In this document: in pieces, positions 1-6,825 of the stretch
How the letters are laid out: each line of letters starts with the position of its first letter
Position numbering within the stretch: the first letter of the stretch is position 1
DNA from: an uncultured Peptococcaceae bacterium
GTDB taxonomy: Bacteria; Bacillota; Dehalobacteriia; UBA4068
Length of the DNA: 7,686 nt
Reading direction: 5' to 3'
NCBI GenBank assembly: GCA_947307285.1
Contig: CAMZIS010000050.1
Span: forward strand, 1-7,686
Made by a program: the position numbers and the translations under genes
Notes under the pieces: generated by a model
Told to the model about the DNA's origin: nothing
Databases searched by the model: none
The model's input: only the letters and a program-made list of their open reading frames with translations

Positions 1-849
1 ATGTTCGGGGACATTGCCAAGTATGAGGCAGAGGAGTTCTTCCGCTCTCATCAGCAAGGCCTGCTGCAAACGCCGTCCTGCAATTACGACCTGACAGTCT
101 TCGCCGTGATGTGGGGCGACGCCTACGACCAAACCATCTACTCTCTGGCCGAAAGGACCAGCATACCCCATACGGAGATGATGCTCCGCTTCGCGGCGGA
201 ACACGCCATGTGGTACGACGCCGCCTCCGTGCCGGACGTGCAAAGGGGAAAGATCGTGGTCCTGTCCACCTGCGCGGACGCCTATACCAACGGGCGTTTG
301 CTGCTGTTTTGCTCCGCCGTCCCGCGGGAGAGACCGCTGTCCGGAGAGGAAACGGAGCCGCCGGTGCACCGCACCCCGGTGGGCCACGGGGAAAACAAGT
401 GGTCTCTGCTGGACCTGTGCTGTACGGCGCTGACCGTGCTCATCCTGCTGCCACTGACCTATATCCGAAAGAAGTACCGCCAGATCGGCTATTCCCGCCG
501 CACCGCGGATTCCCTGGCAAAGCTTGAGCACGAAGATCCGCTGGTCATAAAGACCGTCGCGGAACTGGGGCCGGACTACATCCCCGGCGTCATCAAGACG
601 CTGCGCGGCTTCCACCGCCGTCTGCTGGCGGGTACGGCGCTGGAGACGGCGCTTACCGCCGGGATCATAGTTTTACTGCTGCTGACCCAGGACTTCACCT
701 GCCCCATGACCCTGATCGACAAATGGACGCCGCTGTTCCTGGCTCTGGCGACGGTGGCCTGGCTCACGGACTATATCTGCTTCCGCTACCGGGGAAACAA
801 GCCGCCCACAGCGGAGAAAAAAGAATCTACTGCGCCGAAGGCGCAATAA
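1..849 (+). CDS. Class B sortase with C-terminal three-helix membrane module (5'-truncated by the window edge)
   Basis: Sortases are extracytoplasmic cysteine transpeptidases that attach surface proteins or pilins to the cell wall. The first residues, MFGDIAKY followed by EFF..H, match the segment that in SrtB follows the catalytic His, so that His and the N-terminal membrane anchor must lie upstream of the window. The ATG at base 1 is therefore an internal Met and not the start. The catalytic LSTC motif is at residues 88-91 (Cys91), with the likely active-site Arg at 99 (NGR). Ordinary SrtB proteins end soon after this Arg. This one continues for about 170 residues with predicted membrane helices near 135-154, 209-229 and 243-260, and a basic loop (RKKYR) between the first two. 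The LLLTQDF...DKWT segment (226-243) resembles, from memory, a tail found on clostridial class B sortases. A hairpin terminator follows. The family call is firm; the substrate is unknown. Confidence 0.82.
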   Translation: MFGDIAKYEAEEFFRSHQQGLLQTPSCNYDLTVFAVMWGDAYDQTIYSLAERTSIPHTEMMLRFAAEHAMWYDAASVPDVQRGKIVVLSTCADAYTNGRLLLFCSAVPRERPLSGEETEPPVHRTPVGHGENKWSLLDLCCTALTVLILLPLTYIRKKYRQIGYSRRTADSLAKLEHEDPLVIKTVAELGPDYIPGVIKTLRGFHRRLLAGTALETALTAGIIVLLLLTQDFTCPMTLIDKWTPLFLALATVAWLTDYICFRYRGNKPPTAEKKESTAPKAQ

Positions 850-877
850 CGGCAAGACATTCACTGACGACGAACCG

Positions 878-905
878 AAAAGCAGCCTGCACAGGCTGCT
901 TTTTT
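878..905 (+). terminator. Rho-independent terminator after the sortase gene
   Basis: The sequence AGCAGCCTG (881-889) is perfectly repeated in inverse as CAGGCTGCT (892-900), leaving a very tight loop that in practice opens to four bases. It is followed directly by a T-run (to 905) and preceded by A residues. It lies 29 bases past the sortase stop codon, so it should separate sortase transcription from the dehydratase/racemase unit. Confidence 0.85.
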
Positions 906-996
906 GGTATGCAGGAAGGAATAAGAAAAGGGGGAGCAGAAATCTAAAGCAACAGAAACACAGACACCCAGTGACAGATACAGAGGAGGATAGGCG

Positions 997-2658
997 ATGA
1001 GTCATACTTACGGCGGAAGCGCCTTTTGGAACGGTCCCGACGCGGCCCACCGGCGGGTGATGATGAAAGCCGCGGGCTACGGCGACAAGGACATCCGCAC
1101 CAAGCCCCACATCGGCGTGCCCAATTCATTTTTGGAGGGCTCTCCCGGCACCGCCCACCTGCGGCAGATCGCGGAAGCGGTCAAGCAGGGCATCTGGGCC
1201 GCCGGCGGCATCCCGGTGGAATTCGGCATCCCCGCCACCTGCGGCAACATCCCCAACGGCGTGGAGGAAATGAAGTACGAGCAGGTGATGCGGGACATCG
1301 TCTGCATGTCCATCGAGGCCGTGAGCAAGGTGCAGCAGTTCGACGGTCTGTGCATCATCGCCTCCTGCGACAACATCATCGCCGGCTGCTATCAGGCGGC
1401 GGCCCGGCTGGACATACCGGCCATGATCGTCACCGGCGGCTGTATGTCCGCCGGCAGCCACAACGGCCGTCAGGTGGTGGAGGCCGACATCGACGTGGCC
1501 CGTTTTTCCGGCCAGGGCGAGGAGCAGCTGTTCGAGATGGAAGAGAACGTGTGCCCCACCTGCGGCGCCTGTCCCTCCATGGGCACGGCCAACACCATGC
1601 AGCTGATGGGCGAGATCTTCAATCTGGTGCTGCCCGGCACCTCCTGCATCCCGGCGGTGGAGAGCCTGAAGATACGCCGCTCCCGGGAGGCCGGCTCCTA
1701 CATAGTGGAGATGGTGAAAAAGGGCATCACCCCCTCCCAGCTCATCACCCGCGAGACCCTGCTCAACGCCATCATGTTCGATATGGCCATCGCCGGCTCC
1801 ACCAACGCTCTGCTGCACATCCTGGCCCTCTCCTACGAGCTGGGGCTGGGCATCACCATGGCGGACTTCGAGAAATACGCCAAAGAGATACGCTGCATCG
1901 TGGGGGTCATCCCCAGCGGGCCCTATACCATAGTCGACCTCTACCACGCCGGCGGCGCCCTGGCGGTCATGAAAATGCTGGAGAGCAGGATATTCAAGGA
2001 CGTGCCCACCATGACCGGCATCACCTGGGGCGAACTTTTAAAGGCGGTGCAGGTGGAAAGCTCGGACCTGATCCGCAGTCTGGATAAGCCCCTCTACGAC
2101 CTGCCCGGATTGCAGATTCTCCGGGGCAACCTGGCGCCGGAGGGGGCCATCATCCGGCCCACCGGCGTGCCCGAGGAAATGCGGGTCTTCCGGGGCCGCG
2201 CCAAGTGCTTCGACAACGACACCAAGGCTTATCAGGCCATCGTAGCGGGGCAGATCGTGCCCGGCGACGTCATAGTCATGCGCTACGAAGGCTGCAAGGG
2301 CGCCCCCGGCATGAAGGAGCTGATGCTTTCCAACGACGCGTTGGTGGCCCGGGGCCTGCACAAGAGCGTGGGTCTGGTGACCGACGCCCGCTTTTCCGGC
2401 TTCAGCCACGGCGCCCTGGTGGGCCATGTTTCCCCCGAAGCCTACGACGGCGGCGCGATAGCCCTGGTGGAGGACGGCGACTTTATCACGGTGGACACCT
2501 TCAAAGGCCTGGTGCAGCTGGAGGTCTCTGACGAAGTGCTGGCCGAACGCCGTAAAAACTGGGTCTGCCCGCCCCTGAAGGAGCAGAAGGGCTGCCTGAA
2601 CATCTTCGCCCGCACCTGCCGGCCCGCCCACGAGGGCGGCGCCATGCAGCCCTGGTAA
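997..2658 (+). CDS. Divergent IlvD/Edd-family Fe-S dehydratase with altered metal-site residues
   Basis: This 553-residue protein belongs to the family of dihydroxy-acid dehydratase (IlvD), 6-phosphogluconate dehydratase and sugar-acid dehydratases, which remove water using an Fe-S cluster plus magnesium. Family marks seen are SCDN (123-126), CPTCGAC (186-192) followed by a GTANTM segment, NAIMFDMAIAGSTNA (257-271), MRYEGCKGAPGM (428-439), TDARFSG (462-468; Ser467 matches the proposed catalytic serine) and GHVSPEA (476-482). Gly51 occupies the first cluster-Cys position of [2Fe-2S] members, as in E. coli IlvD. Two departures stand out: the CDK motif is CDN (Asn126 for the carbamylated Lys), and the DG-type magnesium loop is replaced by ATCGN (80-84, with an extra Cys82). 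The start is supported by AGGAGGA at 984-990, six bases before the ATG. No convincing promoter is visible in 906-996. The next gene starts 23 bases later, so the two are probably cotranscribed. A role in isoleucine/valine synthesis is unlikely from the context and the residues; the substrate is unknown. Confidence 0.85.
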   Translation: MSHTYGGSAFWNGPDAAHRRVMMKAAGYGDKDIRTKPHIGVPNSFLEGSPGTAHLRQIAEAVKQGIWAAGGIPVEFGIPATCGNIPNGVEEMKYEQVMRDIVCMSIEAVSKVQQFDGLCIIASCDNIIAGCYQAAARLDIPAMIVTGGCMSAGSHNGRQVVEADIDVARFSGQGEEQLFEMEENVCPTCGACPSMGTANTMQLMGEIFNLVLPGTSCIPAVESLKIRRSREAGSYIVEMVKKGITPSQLITRETLLNAIMFDMAIAGSTNALLHILALSYELGLGITMADFEKYAKEIRCIVGVIPSGPYTIVDLYHAGGALAVMKMLESRIFKDVPTMTGITWGELLKAVQVESSDLIRSLDKPLYDLPGLQILRGNLAPEGAIIRPTGVPEEMRVFRGRAKCFDNDTKAYQAIVAGQIVPGDVIVMRYEGCKGAPGMKELMLSNDALVARGLHKSVGLVTDARFSGFSHGALVGHVSPEAYDGGAIALVEDGDFITVDTFKGLVQLEVSDEVLAERRKNWVCPPLKEQKGCLNIFARTCRPAHEGGAMQPW

Positions 2659-2681
2659 CATCAGAAAGGACTGTTTCGGCT

Positions 2682-3686
2682 ATGAAAAGCAAGCGCACCG
2701 TGTTCACGGTGGACGCCCACACCATGGGCGAACCCCTGCGCCTTATCGTGGGCGGCTTCCCTAACCTCATCGGCAATACCATCCCGGAGAAGCGGGAATA
2801 CTTCATCCGGCACTACGACCATCTGCGCCGGGCCCTGATGCAGGAGCCCCGGGGCCACAAGGACATGTTCGGCTGTCTGCTGACCCCGCCCTGCCGGGAG
2901 GACGCGGACGTCGGCGTCATCTTCATGCACGGCGAAGGCTATCACAATATGTGCGGCCACGGCACCATCGCCGTCAACACCATTTTGGTGGAGACCGGCA
3001 TGGTGGAGGTGAAGGAGCCGGAGACCGTAATCCGCATGGAGGCCCCGGCCGGTCTGGTCACGGTCCGCGTCAAGGTGGAGGACGGCTGCGCCAGACAGGT
3101 CTCCTTCGAGAACGTGCCCGCCTTCCTCTACAAAGAAGACGTGACGGTAGACGTGCCGGAACTGGGGAAAGTGAAGATGGACGTCGCCTTCGGCGGCAGC
3201 TTTTTCGCCATCGTGGACAGCGCGCAGCTCAAGATAGACATCGCCCCGGAGAACGCCTCCCGCCTGACCGAGATAGGCATGGCCATCATCCGCGCCGCCA
3301 ACCAGCAGATAGAGGTGCGCCATCCTCTGCTTCCCCACATCAAGACCATCGACCTGTGCGAGATCTGGGGCCCGCCCAAATCGCCGGAGGCCCGGCTGCA
3401 GAACATCACCGTCTTCGACGGCCAGGTGGACCGTTCGCCCTGCGGCACCGGTACCAGCGCCAAGGTGGCCACTCTGTGGGCCAAGGGGCAGCTGGCATTG
3501 AACGAGCCCTTCGTCTACGAAAGCGTGATCCGCACCAAATTCACGGGGCGGGCGCTCCGGGAGACCACTGTCGGGCCTTACCGGGCCGTCGTGCCGGAGA
3601 TCACCGGCAGCGCTTATATCACGGGCTACAGCCAGTTCCTCATCGACGACGACGATCCCGTGAAATACGGCTTCCGTCTGGGCTGA
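2682..3686 (+). CDS. Proline racemase / hydroxyproline epimerase family enzyme
   Basis: Members are cofactor-independent enzymes that invert the alpha carbon of proline or hydroxyproline with two cysteines acting as acid and base. Both are present: Cys91 in NMCGHGTIA (89-97) and Cys254 in DRSPCGTGTSAK (250-261). The dehydratase subgroup (trans-3-hydroxy-L-proline dehydratase) replaces one Cys by Thr/Ser, so racemase or epimerase activity is predicted. The 334-residue length, EPRGHKDMFG (55-64), GGSFFAI (171-177) and GSAYITG (309-315) match clostridial proline racemase more closely than 4-hydroxyproline 2-epimerases, as I recall those sequences. One odd point is GEGYHNMCGH, where known proline racemases read GGYLNMCGH, so His88 replaces Leu near the first catalytic Cys. 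The gene follows the dehydratase by 23 bases with an AGAAAGGA site (2663-2670) somewhat far from the ATG. No D-proline reductase genes are in view, and the neighbours suggest catabolism of an imported acid. Family sure; exact substrate open. Confidence 0.9.
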   Translation: MKSKRTVFTVDAHTMGEPLRLIVGGFPNLIGNTIPEKREYFIRHYDHLRRALMQEPRGHKDMFGCLLTPPCREDADVGVIFMHGEGYHNMCGHGTIAVNTILVETGMVEVKEPETVIRMEAPAGLVTVRVKVEDGCARQVSFENVPAFLYKEDVTVDVPELGKVKMDVAFGGSFFAIVDSAQLKIDIAPENASRLTEIGMAIIRAANQQIEVRHPLLPHIKTIDLCEIWGPPKSPEARLQNITVFDGQVDRSPCGTGTSAKVATLWAKGQLALNEPFVYESVIRTKFTGRALRETTVGPYRAVVPEITGSAYITGYSQFLIDDDDPVKYGFRLG

Positions 3687-3702
3687 CCGTACGTACGCAA
3701 AA

Positions 3703-3736
3703 AGGCGCCGGCTGCAGAAGCCGGCGCCTAAGTTTT
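3703..3736. terminator. Bidirectional terminator, first of a pair (end of racemase gene)
   Basis: A perfect 11-bp stem pairs AGGCGCCGGCT (3703-3713) with AGCCGGCGCCT (3719-3729) around a five-base loop. On the plus strand it is followed by AAGTTTT. On the minus strand the stem is followed by a run of five T (complement of 3699-3703). It can thus end the racemase transcript and back up termination of the TRAP transcript. It begins 16 bases past the racemase stop. Confidence 0.88.
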
Positions 3737-3750
3737 ATATCATAACAATA

Positions 3751-3784
3751 AAACACCGGCCCGCGCAGGGCCGGTGCTGTTTTT
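3751..3784. terminator. Bidirectional terminator, second of a pair (end of TRAP operon)
   Basis: CACCGGCCC (3754-3762) pairs perfectly with GGGCCGGTG (3768-3776) around a five-base loop. The plus-strand side has a T-run at 3780-3784, which touches the last base of the dctM stop codon. The minus-strand side is followed by TTTTAT (complement of 3748-3753). For the TRAP operon this is the first terminator met, starting only a few bases past the stop. Confidence 0.85.
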
Positions 3785-5061
3785 CAGTTGAAGACGAACA
3801 TGGTGAAGGAGGGCCAGTAGGTGACCATAGCCAGCACCACGAAGAGGGCCAGGATGAACCAGACCATGTACTTCATCATCTTGCCGATGGACACGCCGGA
3901 AATGGCGGAGGCCACGAACAGGTCGATGCCGTAGGGCGGGGTGCAGAAGCCGATGGCCAGGTTCATGGTGATGAGCACGCCGAAGGTGACCGGGCTCATG
4001 CCCAGAGAGGTGACCACCGGCAGCAGGATGGGGGCCAGGATGATGGTGGCCGGGATATTGTCCACCAGACAGCCCACGATCAGCAGGAAGATGTTGATGA
4101 TGACCAGCAGCAGTATCTGGTTGTTGCTGATCTGCAGCATGGCGGCCGCCAGCTGGCGCGGGATGCCGGCCAGGCTGAGATAGGCGGCAAAGGCCGAGGA
4201 CAGGCCCACCATGAAGGTGGTGGCCCCGTTCACCACGATGGTGCTTTTCAGGGCGGCGTAGGTGGACTTGCGATCCAGCTCGTGATAGACGAAACGGCCC
4301 ACGATGTAGGAATAGACCACGCTGATCACCGCGGCTTCCGTAGGCGTGAAGTAGCCGGAATAGATGCCGCCCAGGATGATGACCGGCGACAGCAGGGCCC
4401 AGAAGGCTTTTTTGAAGGTGACCCAGACCGCCCGCAGGCTGAAATCCCGGGTCTCGCCCTTGAAGCCTTCTTTTTTACTGATCATAAAGCAGGCGATCAT
4501 CAGGGCCACGCCCATGGCGATGCCGGGCAGGAGGCCGGCCCGGAACAGGTCGGTGATGGAGGTGCCGGTGGCCACGCCGTAGATGACGAAGGGGATGCTG
4601 GGCGGGATGATGACGCCGATGGTGCCCGCCGCGGCACAGATGCCGGCGCTGAAGCCTTCGGCGTAGCCGTGTTCCTTCATGGCCGGGATCATGAAGGAGC
4701 CCACCGCCGAGGTGGTGGCCATGGCGGAACCGGAGATGGCGGCGAAGAACATGCAGGTGATGGTGCTGACCATGGCCAGGCCGCCGGTGATGAAGCCCAT
4801 GAAGGTATCGAAAAAGTCCAGGATGCGCTTGGCGATGCCGCCGCGGCTCATCAGGTTGCCTGCCAGCATGAAGAAGGGCACGGCCATCAGGGGGAAGGAA
4901 TCGCAGCCGGTGACCGCCTTCTGCGACACCATGAGCAGGGGCACAGTGCCGTCGCCGGTGAACATGAGGGCGATGATGGTGGCGATGCCGATGGAATAGC
5001 CGATGGGCACGGTCAGCAGCAGCAGCACGAAAAAGCTGGTGAACAGCACGGCAGCCTGCAT
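3784..5061 (-). CDS. dctM: TRAP transporter large membrane subunit (DctM family)
   Basis: DctM is the ion-driven translocation subunit of tripartite ATP-independent periplasmic (TRAP) transporters and carries the substrate across the membrane with DctQ. The 425-residue protein is almost wholly hydrophobic, has about the usual family length, and shows the family blocks AVPFFMLAGNLM (60-71), AISGSAMATTSAVGSFMIPAM (108-128), IPPSIPFVIYG (152-162), GYFTPTEAAVISVVY (236-250), DNIPATIILAPILLPV (334-349) and GFCTPPYGIDLFV (371-383). The start codon overlaps the dctQ stop as TAATG, and an AAGGAGG site (5077-5071 on the minus strand) lies inside the last dctQ codons, nine bases from the ATG, so translation is likely coupled. 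The stop codon abuts the terminator pair shared with the converging racemase gene. The subunit itself does not reveal the substrate. Confidence 0.95.
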   Translation of the reverse strand: MQAAVLFTSFFVLLLLTVPIGYSIGIATIIALMFTGDGTVPLLMVSQKAVTGCDSFPLMAVPFFMLAGNLMSRGGIAKRILDFFDTFMGFITGGLAMVSTITCMFFAAISGSAMATTSAVGSFMIPAMKEHGYAEGFSAGICAAAGTIGVIIPPSIPFVIYGVATGTSITDLFRAGLLPGIAMGVALMIACFMISKKEGFKGETRDFSLRAVWVTFKKAFWALLSPVIILGGIYSGYFTPTEAAVISVVYSYIVGRFVYHELDRKSTYAALKSTIVVNGATTFMVGLSSAFAAYLSLAGIPRQLAAAMLQISNNQILLLVIINIFLLIVGCLVDNIPATIILAPILLPVVTSLGMSPVTFGVLITMNLAIGFCTPPYGIDLFVASAISGVSIGKMMKYMVWFILALFVVLAMVTYWPSFTMFVFN

Positions 5062-5675
5062 TACTCACCGCCTCCTTCCTCGTCCTGCGGGAGCTCAGTA
5101 GACAGTATTTCCGCCGCGGCTTCTTCCGCCTCAATGGCGGCGGCCTCCGCCGCGTCCGGCAGGACGGGGCTCGCTCCCTTGCCGCGCAGGAAGCGCACGT
5201 CAGCCGCCACCTGGCCGATGAGGCGCAGGCAGAGGATGAAGGCGGACAGGGGCAGCACGGCGTAGACGATGTACAGCGGCAGACGCATGGCGCCGGAGAC
5301 GTTGTTGCGGACGAACATCTGCCGCACCAGCTCGCTGCCGTTCACGACCAGGAAGATGTTAAAGGCGATGAGGATAAGGGTAGCTACGAGATCGATGGCG
5401 GCCCGGAACCTTTCCCCCTTGAAAAAGTTGAACAGCAGCTCCACCCTGATATGCTGTTTCTCCTTCTGGGCAATGCTGACGCCCAGCCAGATCTGCCAGA
5501 TGAAGATATAGCGGGTCAGCTCCTCGCTCCAGGTCAGGGAATTGTTGAAGACGGAGCGCATGATGATCTGCGCGAAAATGATCAGCGTGGTCAGAACCAG
5601 GCTGGCGCAGAGCATATACTCGTCCAGCTTATCGTAGCCGTAGATAAGCTTTTTTAAACATCCGTCCTGCATCAC
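5061..5675 (-). CDS. dctQ: TRAP transporter small membrane subunit (DctQ family)
   Basis: DctQ is the small four-helix partner of DctM in TRAP transporters. Helices are visible at about 20-40, 54-70, 92-111 and 133-152, and the family motif runs from NNSLTWSEELTRYIFIW (44-60) to the basic KEKQHIRVE (71-79). The protein is 204 residues, a little longer than usual because of an acidic, Ala/Glu-rich cytoplasmic tail (about 170-204). The codons at the end of that tail also form the dctM ribosome site. Two starts are possible: GTG at 5675 (nine bases after AAAGGAG at 5691-5685) or the adjacent ATG at 5672 (twelve bases). Spacing favours GTG. It lies 77 bases downstream of dctP, with a stem-loop between them. 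Confidence 0.93.
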   Translation of the reverse strand: MMQDGCLKKLIYGYDKLDEYMLCASLVLTTLIIFAQIIMRSVFNNSLTWSEELTRYIFIWQIWLGVSIAQKEKQHIRVELLFNFFKGERFRAAIDLVATLILIAFNIFLVVNGSELVRQMFVRNNVSGAMRLPLYIVYAVLPLSAFILCLRLIGQVAADVRFLRGKGASPVLPDAAEAAAIEAEEAAAEILSTELPQDEEGGGE

Positions 5676-5703
5676 AGCGGGCTGCTCCTTTCAAAAAGCG
5701 GAA

Positions 5704-5737
5704 ATACGGGACGGACGTGCATCCGTCCGCCCCGTAT
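5704..5737 (-). promoter_or_regulatory. Intercistronic stem-loop between dctP and dctQ
   Basis: ATACGGG (5704-5710) pairs with CCCGTAT (5731-5737). After one A-C mismatch, CGGACG (5712-5717) pairs with CGTCCG (5724-5729) around a six-base loop, giving 13 pairs in all. On the transcribed minus strand it is followed by ATTTCCGC and then five T, so it is at most a leaky terminator. Its position just after the binding-protein gene suggests that it protects dctP mRNA from 3' decay or thins read-through, keeping binding protein in excess of the membrane subunits. That role is inferred. Confidence 0.65.
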
Positions 5738-5752
5738 GCGCAGACTGTCAGA

Positions 5753-6787
5753 TCAGTTGTTGAAGGACTCGGCCAGATCGAAGATCTCCGTGCCCCATTC
5801 GGCCTTGTACTGATCGTACATGGGCTGGATCTTGTCGACGAACTGCTGATACTGCTCGTCGGTCAGGTAGTTGACCTCCATGCCCTCGGCTTCGAGCTTT
5901 TCAACGATGTCTTCGTTGTCGGCCAGCTCGGTGGCGCGCTGACGCTCCACGAAATCGGCGCAGCATTCCTCCAGGATGGCGCGGTCCTCTTCGCTGAGGC
6001 CTTCCAGCCAGGCCTCGTTGGTGAGGATGGGCAGGAAGTTATGGACGTGAGCGTCCATGGACAGGTATTTCTGGACCTGCTGGAAACCGGAAGCGTAGAT
6101 CAGCGTGGGCGGGTTTTCCTGGCCCTGGACCACGTTCTGCTGCAAAGCGGTGTAGAGCTCGGAGAAGCTCATGGGAGTGGGGTTGGCGCCCAGGGTCTCA
6201 TACATGGTGATGAACACGGGGGAGCTCATGACGCGCATCTTCAGACCGGCCAGGTCCTCCGGAGTGTAGATGGGACGCACGTTGTTGGTGGTGCTGCGGG
6301 GGCCGTTGTAGATGTAGCCCAGGGAAACGAAGCCGTTGCCGGCGATCCATTCGTCGATCTGCTCGCCCAGGGCGCCGTCCAGAGCGTCGAAGGCGGACTG
6401 AGCGTCGTTGAACAGGTAGGGCATATCGAGGATGCCGATGCGTTCGTCATAAGCGGTCAGGACCGAGGTGGAAGGCAGAGCCATCTGGATGGTGCCCATG
6501 GCTACCGCTTCGCACAGTTCCTCGTCGCCGCCCAGCTCGGCGTTGGGGAAGATCTCCACGCTGATGCGGCCTTCGGTCTTGCTTTCCAGCTCGTCCTTGA
6601 ACACCAGCAGTTCCTTATGGACGGAACGGTCTTCCGCTTCCACGTGGCCGATCTTGAGGACGATGGGCTCGGTAACGGCGGAGCTTTCGCCTTCGTCGGA
6701 CGACTCGTCGCTGCCGGCACCGCCGCCACAGGCCGCCAGGACCAGGGCCATGACCAGTACCAGGATCAGTAACAGTGCTTTCTTCAT
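5753..6787 (-). CDS. dctP: TRAP transporter substrate-binding lipoprotein (DctP family)
   Basis: DctP captures the substrate outside the membrane and delivers it to DctQM. Residues 1-20 form a lipoprotein signal (MKK, hydrophobic core, LAAC with Cys20 as the lipidated residue), followed by a Gly/Ser/Asp/Glu-rich linker to about residue 40, as expected in a Gram-positive where the protein must be tethered. The mature domain begins near VLKIGHVEAED. The family core is clear: EDLAGLKMRV with Arg185, the usual carboxylate-binding arginine, then NPTPMSFSELYTALQQ (202-217) and VVQGQENPP (219-227). Length is 344 residues, typical. The start is fixed by a strong AAGGAGGAGA site (6800-6791). It is the first gene of the operon, about 115 bases downstream of the predicted transcription start. 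The arginine implies an organic acid or amino/imino acid; which one cannot be read from the sequence. Confidence 0.95.
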   Translation of the reverse strand: MKKALLLILVLVMALVLAACGGGAGSDESSDEGESSAVTEPIVLKIGHVEAEDRSVHKELLVFKDELESKTEGRISVEIFPNAELGGDEELCEAVAMGTIQMALPSTSVLTAYDERIGILDMPYLFNDAQSAFDALDGALGEQIDEWIAGNGFVSLGYIYNGPRSTTNNVRPIYTPEDLAGLKMRVMSSPVFITMYETLGANPTPMSFSELYTALQQNVVQGQENPPTLIYASGFQQVQKYLSMDAHVHNFLPILTNEAWLEGLSEEDRAILEECCADFVERQRATELADNEDIVEKLEAEGMEVNYLTDEQYQQFVDKIQPMYDQYKAEWGTEIFDLAESFNN

Positions 6788-6825
6788 TTTTCTCCTCCTT
6801 GATGATTTGTTGTCATGATGCAGTT

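Noticed and set aside
1..3. ATG at base 1 as the true start of the sortase gene
   Set aside because: The MFG at this point is the conserved segment after the catalytic His of SrtB, so the gene must begin upstream of the window.
906..996. Promoter for the dehydratase/racemase unit
   Set aside because: No -35/-10 pair with acceptable spacing was found. The unit may use a weak or activator-dependent promoter, or read-through past the sortase terminator, but I cannot support a specific site.
1126..1947. Long open frame of 273 residues on the minus strand
   Set aside because: It lies wholly antisense to the dehydratase, whose family motifs are unmistakable. Its Gly/His/Ala-rich composition is what GC-rich coding DNA gives in a shadow frame.
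1026..2087. Plus-strand frame of 353 residues overlapping the dehydratase, rich in Arg, His and Gly
   Set aside because: It is an out-of-frame shadow with low-complexity composition and no initiation signal of its own.
997..2658. Housekeeping ilvD for branched-chain amino acid synthesis
   Set aside because: No ilv or leu neighbours are present, the magnesium-site residues differ, and the gene is paired with a racemase.
2682..3686. trans-3-hydroxy-L-proline dehydratase assignment
   Set aside because: That subgroup lacks one of the two catalytic cysteines, and both are present here.
4282..5265. Plus-strand open frame of 327 residues, very rich in Gly, His, Asp and Glu
   Set aside because: It is antisense to dctM and dctQ, which show clear family blocks. 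The composition is the mirror of membrane-protein codons, and no ribosome site precedes it.
5717..6772. Plus-strand open frame of 351 residues
   Set aside because: It is an antisense shadow of dctP; the minus-strand protein has a lipobox, family motifs and a strong ribosome site.
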